Below are positions 35,663 through 43,277 of a stretch of DNA of 64,000 nt, in pieces (the first letter of the stretch is position 1; each line of letters begins with the position of its first letter). The DNA comes from Phycisphaerae bacterium (GTDB taxonomy: Bacteria > Planctomycetota > Phycisphaerae > Phycisphaerales > Phycisphaeraceae). The DNA lies in assembly GCA_030425705.1 (NCBI GenBank), contig JAUHZU010000002.1, positions 603,108 through 667,107 on the forward strand, written 5' to 3'. The position numbers and the translations under genes were made by a program. The notes under the pieces are model-generated. The model was not told where the DNA came from, searched no databases, and worked only from the letters and a program-made list of their open reading frames with translations.

Positions 35663-36685
35663 ATGAAAGACGCCAAGAAAACCTCGGTGAGCCCTGCGGT
35701 GCAGCGCGCCGCACAGGTCGCGGTCGCGGCGGCGGGGCTTGTGCTGCTGGCCTGCTGGGGGCTGACGTCGATGACCGCTTCGCTCGCGCTCTACGCCGCG
35801 GGCTGGGTCGCCGCGGTGGGCGGTGCCTCATCGGCTGCGCTGCTATACGGGATGTGGACCGTCGGCCGGCCCGAGCTGCGCGAGCGCACGCAGACGATGA
35901 CGCTGGGCCTGGTCGGCTGGCTGATCGTGATCGGGCTGGTGATGACGCTCTTCCGCGCGGCGGCGTCGGTGTTCATCGAAGAAGAACTGGGCGTGGTCGA
36001 CTGGGCGGTGTGGCTCCTGCCGATCCCCGCCTTGCTCTCGGCCGGCGCGTGGTTCTACCTCCGGCGCACCGGCCGGCTTGCGGCACACGCCGGGCTGCAG
36101 CAGCACGCGCCGCAGTTCCTGGTGACGGCCGCGACGCTCGGGCTCGCCGAGGCCGGGCTGATCGTCGCGCAGCTCGGCGACGACGTGATACGCTGGCCGG
36201 ATGTGCTCGCGGCGGTCGCGGTCATCGGGGTCGGCGCGGTTTGGAGCTGGCTGCGGCTGTGGCGTCACCACGCGGCGTCGGCGCCGGTGCCCGAGCGGAC
36301 CGAGTCGATCGACCCGGAACTGAGCGGCAAGGCCCGCGCGGTCCTCGACGCCGCGCGTGACAACGCGGAGATCCGCGACTACGACCGCCTGGCCATCGAG
36401 CCCAGCCCCGCGGGCAGCCGGCTCACCGTCCGGCTGCACCTGGATGGCGGGTGGTCGCTGACACGCTCGCGCGAGACCGCCCGTCAACTCGAACGGTCGC
36501 TCGAAGCGCTGATGCCGGCGGGCAGCGTGGACGTGCTGCTCGAGGCGGCATCCGGCGGTTCATCTTCGACCCCGAAGCCCGAGCCGGCCCCGCCCGCAGA
36601 ACCCGCTCCCGACGTCGACCCAAAGCCGGGCGAAGCCAAGCCGACCGATACCGACACCGACCCTGAGCCCTCCCCGCCGGTGTAG
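35663..36685 (+). CDS. Membrane protein related to cation diffusion facilitators, metal ligands apparently lost
   Basis: About 340 residues. Five to six hydrophobic segments lie between residues 15 and 205. A soluble domain follows (about 215-300: LSGKARAVLDAARDN...RLTVRLHLDGGWSLTRSRE...LERSLEAL) that looks like the cytoplasmic dimerisation domain of CDF exporters. A Pro/Glu/Asp-rich tail closes the protein. The transmembrane part aligns by eye with CDF proteins, yet the usual paired Asp and His/Asp ligand sites are replaced (for example SLALYAAGW). It may have a non-transport role. Similarity at this level is a judgement and should be treated as tentative. Confidence 0.5.
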   Translation: MKDAKKTSVSPAVQRAAQVAVAAAGLVLLACWGLTSMTASLALYAAGWVAAVGGASSAALLYGMWTVGRPELRERTQTMTLGLVGWLIVIGLVMTLFRAAASVFIEEELGVVDWAVWLLPIPALLSAGAWFYLRRTGRLAAHAGLQQHAPQFLVTAATLGLAEAGLIVAQLGDDVIRWPDVLAAVAVIGVGAVWSWLRLWRHHAASAPVPERTESIDPELSGKARAVLDAARDNAEIRDYDRLAIEPSPAGSRLTVRLHLDGGWSLTRSRETARQLERSLEALMPAGSVDVLLEAASGGSSSTPKPEPAPPAEPAPDVDPKPGEAKPTDTDTDPEPSPPV

Positions 36686-36858
36686 CCATCGTTCGGCTGT
36701 CCAGTCGGTACCGATGGCGTGCTGGCGGGACCTGCAGATGCCCGCATGGGCCCCGAGGGGTGATGGGTCCCGGGGGTCCGTTTTGTCCGGCCGGAGTGCT
36801 TGCGGGGGGGGCGGCGCTCTGCTACGTTGTGGGATCGCGGGTTGCCGCACACACACCT

Positions 36859-36932
<74 letters not shown>

Positions 36933-36943
36933 TGATTCAACCA

Positions 36944-36983
36944 AACAGCCCGCCGCACATCATGCAGCGGGCTGTTTCTGTTT
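36944..36983 (+). terminator. Terminator of tRNA-Pro
   Basis: AACAGCCCGC, a 13-nt loop and GCGGGCTGTT, followed by TCTGTTT. Confidence 0.8.
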
Positions 36984-36984
36984 G

Positions 36985-37251
36985 CTACGAATGGGCTTAG
37001 CGTATCTATCGTTGATTTCGTCAGAGTTCACACCAATCAACGATACTTGCCCGTGGGTGCCTTTGTCTGCCACAATTCCATAGTTTACAGCAGCTTAGAG
37101 AGTTCAAATCCGGCTAACTGTCTATGAGATTTTGTGTCGGCTAAGTTCGTTTCATGTTGCATCTCAATGACACCTATGTTGATTTTGTTTGCCAGTATTA
37201 CTGAAAGACAAAAGCAAGGGTTGGTCGCTGTTGGACTAAAACTACGAATGG
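36985..37251. other. AT-richer gene-free gap with an 11-bp perfect inverted repeat
   Basis: I see no gene here. The notable element is TATCGTTGATT (37007-37017) repeated inverted as AATCAACGATA (37035-37045), separated by 17 bp. A 10-base match to the tRNA-Pro T-loop (GTTCAAATCC) recurs at 37102-37111. Base composition is visibly less GC-rich than in the flanks. This could be the edge of an acquired region. Confidence 0.4.
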
Positions 37252-37962
37252 CTAAGGTTGGTTCGGGCTCCAGCGTTCGATACCTGCCGCAACATCAGCT
37301 AAGGCCTGCACTTCTACGTCACCCATCACGCACATCCACAAGTCGCCGGAGTTGCGCATCACCATGGGCATGCCAGCGTGCTCGTGTCCTTGCAGTGGTA
37401 CGCCCGAGGGGTGCTCGATGGGGGCCATGGGATGGGCGAAGCCCTCTCCCTGGGCGACAACAATCGTGATGGGGCCCTCGGGGTGATCGACGACGAGCGC
37501 CGCACGCAGGGGGAACTGACCCTCGACCAGGCAGCAGGATTCGACCTGCGTCCCATCGACGATAGGTAGTGCAAGCTTGCCGGTGAGTTGGTCATCCAAG
37601 ATCTTCTGGGCCTGTTCAACTGAGTCCGCACGGTACGTTGCCTGCGGGTCGTCGAGCAGGTGCTGGTGAAGCTCGGCGACGGTCATCGTTTGTGCGAAGG
37701 CTGCTGGCGGATCGACCTGGAAGAAGGCGAAGTACGCCCCCGTACCGATTCCGGCGAAGAGCAGGACTGCGGCAGCGACGCGCAGCCAACCTGTCGAGCG
37801 ATGGCGAGCTGAGAGCGGTAGCGATTGGGGTTGTTGCGATTCGGCGGGGTGCATGGCCTCGGCCATCCGGCGTTCGAGGCGGGACACGTCTACGGGCATC
37901 GACGCGAGCTTACCGAGCCGCTCGCTGGTGGCCTGGTCGAGTTGATTGTTTTGATCGTTCAT
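37252..37962 (-). CDS. Membrane-bound anti-sigma-like protein with His/Met/Cys-rich outer domain
   Basis: 236 residues. The first 55 are cytoplasmic and helical, one membrane segment follows (about 59-80, VAAAVLLFAGIGTGAYFAFF), and the rest lies outside the membrane. It overlaps the ECF sigma gene by 4 nt (ATGA), the usual position of an anti-sigma factor, although no zinc-finger motif is seen. The outer domain carries VESCCLVEG and HEHAGMPMVM, so it could sense copper or silver directly. Function is inferred from position and residue composition. Confidence 0.65.
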   Translation of the reverse strand: MNDQNNQLDQATSERLGKLASMPVDVSRLERRMAEAMHPAESQQPQSLPLSARHRSTGWLRVAAAVLLFAGIGTGAYFAFFQVDPPAAFAQTMTVAELHQHLLDDPQATYRADSVEQAQKILDDQLTGKLALPIVDGTQVESCCLVEGQFPLRAALVVDHPEGPITIVVAQGEGFAHPMAPIEHPSGVPLQGHEHAGMPMVMRNSGDLWMCVMGDVEVQALADVAAGIERWSPNQP

Positions 37963-38624
37963 ACCCTCTTCTCCAAAGGATGCGGGGCGTGCGATTGGAC
38001 CCAGCCGCGGTCTTTGGCAAAGTCATGAAGTCGGTCACGCAGCATCCCTCTGCCGCGATGTAGCCGACTCTTCACCGTCCCGGGCGCAACCTCCAGCACG
38101 TCGGCGGCCTCCTCAATCGACATCGACTGCACATCGACCAGCAACAAAGCCCAGCGGTTGCCCTCGGGCAGCAGCCGTAAGGCTTCGATGACCTCCTGGT
38201 CGCCGAAACGTTGCAGGAGGGATTCGGGATCAGACCATTCAGCGTCGTGCTGACCCGCGTCTTCGGGGATCTCGGGCTCAGGTGCGTGATCCAGCCCCAC
38301 GGCCTCGCCATCGGGTCGTCGTGTACGTTTGCGCCAGAGGTCGATCCATGTGCGGCGGAGCATCGTGAGCAACCAGGCCTTGGGATAGCTGCCAGGTTTG
38401 AGCTGATCTAGTGCCTTAAAGGCCTTGAGCAGGGTGTCCTGAACGAGGTCCTCGGCCTCGGCGGCGTCATGGGACATCGAGATGGCGGTTCGCATCAGCA
38501 TCGGGGCCTCGGGCCAAATCTCTCGGTAGAACCGCTCCTGCCTTGCGGCGTCGGGGGGCGGGTCGGATTCTGCCTGATTCTGCTTCATCTGTGTAAACGT
38601 CGGCCGGTCGCGATCGGGTTCCAT
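37959..38624 (-). CDS. ECF RNA polymerase sigma factor
   Basis: About 221 residues. Region 2 shows SHDAAEAEDLVQDTLLKAF and region 4 shows LPEGNRWALLLVDVQSMSIEEAADVLEVAPGTVKSRL. The two are joined by an acidic linker. It is transcribed with its probable anti-sigma partner and away from the copper cluster. ATG at 38624 was chosen; 38588 is another option. Its promoters are not identified here, but the divergent lipoprotein and cus genes are natural targets. Confidence 0.93.
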   Translation of the reverse strand: MEPDRDRPTFTQMKQNQAESDPPPDAARQERFYREIWPEAPMLMRTAISMSHDAAEAEDLVQDTLLKAFKALDQLKPGSYPKAWLLTMLRRTWIDLWRKRTRRPDGEAVGLDHAPEPEIPEDAGQHDAEWSDPESLLQRFGDQEVIEALRLLPEGNRWALLLVDVQSMSIEEAADVLEVAPGTVKSRLHRGRGMLRDRLHDFAKDRGWVQSHAPHPLEKRV

Positions 38625-38779
38625 GGGATCCAATAATTAAGGATCGCACCGTGCATCCTATCCGAAGGCCATCGCATCAGGCTCGGCTTAGGAAAATCGA
38701 TAGCCCATGGAACCGGCACCCGGCTGGGAGGCGTTTACGTCAATAACCGAGACCCTAAACCCAGCTATGGAGACACATC

Positions 38780-39520
38780 ATGCCCCGAGGACTGAGCCTG
38801 TTAGTAGCCGTTTGTTTCACGTTTGTCCTGATGGGCTGTAGCCAAGGCGGCGGCGATTCAGCGAGCGAATCCCCGACGGATGAACACGCGGGCCATGGCA
38901 TGGCTGATCAATCGGGTGGCGCTGGAGATGCGCCCGCGGTGGAACTGTCGAACTACGTCCCGGCGTCTTACCCGCTGGAAACCTGTGTGGTCGGCGGCGG
39001 CGACCTCGATGGCATGGGCGGTGCGGTCTCGTTTGAGCACGAGGGCCGAACGGTCTGGTTCTGTTGCGATGGCTGCGAGGCGGATTTCAAGGCCGACCCG
39101 GATGCCTACCTGAAGATGGTGGACGATGCGGTGGTCGCGCAGCAGTCGGCTACCTATCCGCTGGACACCTGCCTGATCAGCGGCGACGAGCTGGGTGATG
39201 AGCCCATCGACTACGTCTATGAGAACCGACTCGTGCGGCTGTGCTGCGAGATGTGCATCGGCACGTTCCTGAAGAACCCCGACGCCTATCTCGCGAAGCT
39301 CAACGAGGCGGTGATCGCCGAGCAGATGGCTGACTATCCCAGCACGACCTGCCCGATCGCTGGCGGTCCGCTGGGCGGGATGGGCAAGCCGGTGGACATG
39401 GTGGTCGGCGACCGTTTGGTCCGGCTGTGCTGCGCGGGCTGCGAAGACGCGGTGCGTGAGGACCCTACGGGGACCTTGGCGAAGGTCTATGAACCTGAAG
39501 AAGCGCCTGCGGATGAGTAA
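38780..39520 (+). CDS. Lipoprotein with three tandem TRASH/YHS-like metal-binding repeats
   Basis: 246 residues. The lipobox is VLMGC (C20). Three repeats of about 50 residues follow, each with a pattern of YPLxTCxxxG, then a strand pair, then a CC or CCxxC cluster: TVWFCCDGCEADF, LVRLCCEMCIGTF and LVRLCCAGCEDAV, each near NPDAYLxK-like helices. Such domains bind soft metals; three in one envelope lipoprotein suggests copper capture or delivery. It heads the copper-efflux cluster and is divergent from the ECF sigma gene. GGAG precedes the ATG. Confidence 0.8.
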   Translation: MPRGLSLLVAVCFTFVLMGCSQGGGDSASESPTDEHAGHGMADQSGGAGDAPAVELSNYVPASYPLETCVVGGGDLDGMGGAVSFEHEGRTVWFCCDGCEADFKADPDAYLKMVDDAVVAQQSATYPLDTCLISGDELGDEPIDYVYENRLVRLCCEMCIGTFLKNPDAYLAKLNEAVIAEQMADYPSTTCPIAGGPLGGMGKPVDMVVGDRLVRLCCAGCEDAVREDPTGTLAKVYEPEEAPADE

Positions 39521-39573
39521 TCGACCTGATCGGCTGGGACCCATTTCACCACTAACTCCAAGGAATTCCAATC

Positions 39574-39972
39574 ATGAAAGCCCTCCTTGCCATGTGCTTG
39601 GTTGCCTGTGCGCCCTTCTGGCTCAGCGGCTGCGGCGCTAACACCGCTCCCGAGTCAAATGATGAATCAAGTGAGCCACATGCCCAGGCCATGGAAGTGG
39701 ACTTCGGCTGCGCCACCTGTATCTACGGCATGGAGGGTGTGACAGGTTGTGTCCTCGCGGTCGAGATCGAGGGCGAATATCACCTCGTTGATGGCGTTGA
39801 TATCGACGACCTCGGGAATGCGCATGCGGCCGATGGACTGTGCCTGGTGGAACGGCAAGGCACAATCACCGGGGCAATCGAGGGCGACCGATTCGTCGCG
39901 ACATCTGCCAGCTTGTTGCCCCTGAACCCCGAGCACCATGAGGGCGATGATGCATCCGACCACCAGCACTAA
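39574..39972 (+). CDS. DUF6370-like lipoprotein
   Basis: 132 residues with lipobox WLSGC (C20). The core has CATCIYGMEGVTGCVLAVEIEG and a later GLCLVERQG, a four-cysteine pattern typical of DUF6370. A His/Asp tail ends HEGDDASDHQH. The role is unknown; the genes around it and the Cys/His content suggest metal binding. It overlaps the start of the outer-membrane channel gene. Confidence 0.75.
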   Translation: MKALLAMCLVACAPFWLSGCGANTAPESNDESSEPHAQAMEVDFGCATCIYGMEGVTGCVLAVEIEGEYHLVDGVDIDDLGNAHAADGLCLVERQGTITGAIEGDRFVATSASLLPLNPEHHEGDDASDHQH

Positions 39973-41395
39973 GCGTCGTTTTCGAACTGCCGGGCTGGTT
40001 CCACGGCTACTCCTTGGCGGGTTCCTGCTCATCGCTGCCGGGTGTCAGACGACAGACCCATTTGTTTCGTGGGATGACCCTGTCTTGGCCCAGAGGTTGG
40101 CGGAGGTCCGTGACGGCGGGCTTGCGTCGGATTCGCTCCGGGTCGTGCAAGACGCCGCGATAGTTGAGGGCTCGTTGGAAGAGTTGATCGAGGTCGCGCT
40201 CGCGAACAACCCCGAGGTGGCTGCTGGACGACGCAAGATCGAGCGATTGAGTGAAAGGCCTGCGCAGTTGTCTGCGCTCGACGACCCCGTGCTCGCGTTG
40301 ACGGTGGGTGAGTTGGCGGAGACCGCGGCCGGTCAGGTGGACTATATCGTCTCGCTGACCCAGGCGCTTCCGTATCCGGGCACCCTGGACGCCCGCGCTT
40401 CTGTCGCGGAACAGGAGGTCCTTACGGCGTCGGCGGAGCTTCTTGAACGCATCGAGCGTGTCGCTGGTGAGGTCCGCAGGGTGTATTGGCGTCGGTATGC
40501 GGTCGCCCGTGCGATCGAGGTGACGGAGCAGGACCAGGAGGTCCTGGGTCAGATCAGCGGCATTATCGATGCCCGTGCCCGGGTGGGCGAAGCCGAGCAG
40601 GCGGACCAGCTCCGCGTCTCGCTACGGACGGCGGACCTGGACCAGCGGCTGGATCGGCTGCACCAGGAGATGCGCTCGCTCAATGCCATGCTCAATCGCC
40701 TGCTGGACCGCAATGTATCTGCCGACTTGCCCGTGCCTGACGCAATGGACTGGCAGTCGATCGAGATTGAACGGGACGCCATGATCGAACAGGCCGAGCG
40801 CGAGAACCCGGCGGTGCATGTACAGCGTCGGCGGGTCGAGGCGTTCCGTCACCGGTTAAAGTTGGCGCAGGCCGAGCGTCGCCCTGATTTCCGGATCGGC
40901 GTGCAGTACGCCGCGGTGGGCAGCGATGGGCTTGCCGGGGCAGCCAACGGAGACGACCAGTTCGCGGTCACCGGGTCGATGTCGCTTCCGTTCTGGTCGC
41001 CCCGGTACGACGCGATGGAACGCGAGGCGCTGCGCGGGATCGGCGAGGCGTTGGCAGAGTTGGACGCCGCACAGGGACAGGCCGCGAACCTTGCGGAGGA
41101 CGCGTTGGCCAGGATGGATGCGGAGCGGTCGATCCTCACCCGGCTCAACGAGCAGATGTTGCCCGAGAGCCGCCGGGCCTTTGAGCTGGCGATGACGGGC
41201 TACGGGGCAGGAACGGTCAGTTTCATCCAGATGATGGACGACTGGCAGCGGACATTGGACCTCGAACTCGCGGCGCACCGTGCCCATGCAAGGTACGAGC
41301 AGGCACAAGCGGACCTGGCGGCGGCGTTGGGCGAGGTCTCCGGACGGATGACCGAGTCGGCGACGCATGAATCGACGGAGGCCGACCATGAATAA
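39950..41395 (+). CDS. TolC-family outer-membrane channel of the copper RND system (CusC-like)
   Basis: About 481 residues. The lipobox LLIAAGC indicates an outer-membrane lipoprotein. Long helical hairpins are repeated twice, as in TolC (EELIEVALANNPEVAAGRRK at the start of the first). ATG at 39950 has GAGGG 5 nt before it; 39938 is a longer alternative. The stop overlaps the adaptor gene start by 8 nt, so the three RND genes form one operon. Confidence 0.88.
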   Translation: MHPTTSTKRRFRTAGLVPRLLLGGFLLIAAGCQTTDPFVSWDDPVLAQRLAEVRDGGLASDSLRVVQDAAIVEGSLEELIEVALANNPEVAAGRRKIERLSERPAQLSALDDPVLALTVGELAETAAGQVDYIVSLTQALPYPGTLDARASVAEQEVLTASAELLERIERVAGEVRRVYWRRYAVARAIEVTEQDQEVLGQISGIIDARARVGEAEQADQLRVSLRTADLDQRLDRLHQEMRSLNAMLNRLLDRNVSADLPVPDAMDWQSIEIERDAMIEQAERENPAVHVQRRRVEAFRHRLKLAQAERRPDFRIGVQYAAVGSDGLAGAANGDDQFAVTGSMSLPFWSPRYDAMEREALRGIGEALAELDAAQGQAANLAEDALARMDAERSILTRLNEQMLPESRRAFELAMTGYGAGTVSFIQMMDDWQRTLDLELAAHRAHARYEQAQADLAAALGEVSGRMTESATHESTEADHE

Positions 41396-43277
41396 GGTGC
41401 TCAGCAAGACCGGTCAGTTCCTCAAGGCCGTCTGGCGGCGCGGCGGGGACCTCGTGGTCGTCGTCTTGATCGTGCTGGCGATCGGCCTGGGGTTTGTGCT
41501 CCGCGGCGGCGACGGGTCGGGCGGCGCGGCCGCGACGAGCGGCGAGGAGCAGTGGTACACCTGTTCGATGCACCCGGATGTCCGCCTGCCCAACCCCGAC
41601 GACCTGTGCCCGATCTGCAATATGGCGCTGATCCCGGTTGGCGCAGACGCCTCGGCAGCGCTCGGCCCACGCGAAGTCTCGCTCACACCCGAAGCCGCGG
41701 CACTCATCAATGTCGAGATGCTGCCGGTCCAGCGGCGGTTCCTCGAACGCCCCGTCCGTATGGTCGGCCGGATCGCGGTGGACGAGACGCGCATGTCCTA
41801 TATCACGGCCTACATGCCCGGCCGTCTTGACCGCCTGTATGTGGATTACACCGGGGTTCAGGTCCGCGAAGGCGACCACCTCGCCGAGATCTACAGCCCC
41901 GAACTGCTTGTCGCGCAGCAGGAACTGATCAACGCGCATGCCGCCGTCGAATCGCTACGACCCGATGCGCCGGAAGCCGTCCGCCGCACCAACACGCTGC
42001 TGCTACGTACGGCCCGCGACAAACTGCGGCTGCTTGGCCTGACCCTTGAGCAGATCGATGCGATCGCACAGAGTGGCGAATCTACTGACCACATCACGCT
42101 CTATGCCCCAAGCGGCGGCATCGTGACCGAACGCGCCGTCACCGAGGGCAGCTACGTCAAGGAGGGAGACCGGCTGTATACCCTGGCCGACCTCTCCCGC
42201 GTCTGGCTGATGCTTGATGCCTACGAATCCGACCTGGCCTGGCTGCGTTATGGTCAATCGGTTTCGTTTACCGTCGAGCCGTTTGGCGACGAGGCCTTCA
42301 CCGGTCAGGTCGCATTTATCAGCCCGGTCTTGGATGAACAGACGCGGACCGTCCGGGTCCGGGTCAATGTCGAGAACCCCCGTGGTCGGCTGCGCCCGGG
42401 TATGTTCGCGCGGGGCGAGGTCGATGCCCTGGTCGCCGATGGCGGCCGGGTCGTTGCGCCCGAACTCGCGGGCAAATGGATCTCTCCGATGCACCCGGAG
42501 ATCGTGAAAGACGAGCCGGGAACCTGCGACATCTGCGGGATGCCGCTGGTGCGGGTCGAGGACCTGGGTTACGAGCCGATCGAGGCGGACGCGGTCGAGC
42601 CGCCGCTCGTCGTGCCCCAGAGCGCGGTCCTGCGCACGGGTGAACGCGGTGTGGTGTATGTGCAGACCGGGACGCGCGACGAACCGAAGTTTGAAGGCCG
42701 TGTGGTTCAGTTGGGCCCATCCGGCGATGGGTATCTGATCGTGACTGAAGGGCTGGCGGAGGGCGAACTGGTCGCGGTACGGGGCAATTTTCTGATCGAC
42801 AGCGCCCTGCAGATCCAGGCCAAGCCCAGCATGATGAATCAGGACGGGACCAGCCGCGGCGATATGGCAGGCGGTCATGCGGGCCATGCGATGCCGGGCA
42901 TGGGGGGCAATCCGGGGGCTGGCGCAGCCGATGCGTCGGGGTACTACGTTCCGCCCATGCCGACGGCCTCGATGCGGGAAGGGCTTCCGCACCTGCTTTC
43001 GCAGTACGAACAGGCGAAGCAGGCGGTGTGGGGCAGCGACCTGACCGCGGCCCGCAACGCGATGCGTGACCTGCGCAAAGCATTCACCGCGATGCCCGAG
43101 TCCGCACCGGCTGACGATCCGCTGGCAGAGACCTGGGGCACGGTACGCCCCGGCATCGAGTCGGGCCTGCGTGAATCATTAGCAGCACGCGACCTGGCGG
43201 CGCTGCGTTCCGCATTCGAGACGATCCGTGACCACGTCACCCCGCTCATCGAAACAGACGGGGGCAGCGGTGAGTGA
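41388..43277 (+). CDS. RND periplasmic adaptor (CusB-like) with two heavy-metal-binding domains
   Basis: 629 residues. After a single membrane anchor (about 20-38) comes a metal-binding domain CSMHPD...LCPICNMALIP (about 56-82). The membrane-fusion core follows, with a hairpin and lipoyl region (YMPGRLDRLYVDYTG...VREGD). A second copy of the metal-binding domain, ISPMHPEIVKDEPGTCDICG, interrupts the C-terminal half. A His/Met/Gly segment (HAGHAMPGMGG) and a helical tail end it. The paired domains suit Cu(I)/Ag(I) capture in the periplasm. It links the inner pump to the TolC channel. Confidence 0.9.
   Translation: MNKVLSKTGQFLKAVWRRGGDLVVVVLIVLAIGLGFVLRGGDGSGGAAATSGEEQWYTCSMHPDVRLPNPDDLCPICNMALIPVGADASAALGPREVSLTPEAAALINVEMLPVQRRFLERPVRMVGRIAVDETRMSYITAYMPGRLDRLYVDYTGVQVREGDHLAEIYSPELLVAQQELINAHAAVESLRPDAPEAVRRTNTLLLRTARDKLRLLGLTLEQIDAIAQSGESTDHITLYAPSGGIVTERAVTEGSYVKEGDRLYTLADLSRVWLMLDAYESDLAWLRYGQSVSFTVEPFGDEAFTGQVAFISPVLDEQTRTVRVRVNVENPRGRLRPGMFARGEVDALVADGGRVVAPELAGKWISPMHPEIVKDEPGTCDICGMPLVRVEDLGYEPIEADAVEPPLVVPQSAVLRTGERGVVYVQTGTRDEPKFEGRVVQLGPSGDGYLIVTEGLAEGELVAVRGNFLIDSALQIQAKPSMMNQDGTSRGDMAGGHAGHAMPGMGGNPGAGAADASGYYVPPMPTASMREGLPHLLSQYEQAKQAVWGSDLTAARNAMRDLRKAFTAMPESAPADDPLAETWGTVRPGIESGLRESLAARDLAALRSAFETIRDHVTPLIETDGGSGE

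Noticed and set aside
36984..37250. A small protein gene in the AT-richer gap (for example the 25-codon minus-strand frame near 37077-37154)
   Set aside because: No ribosome site, no recognisable domain and no neighbour in the same direction that would support it.
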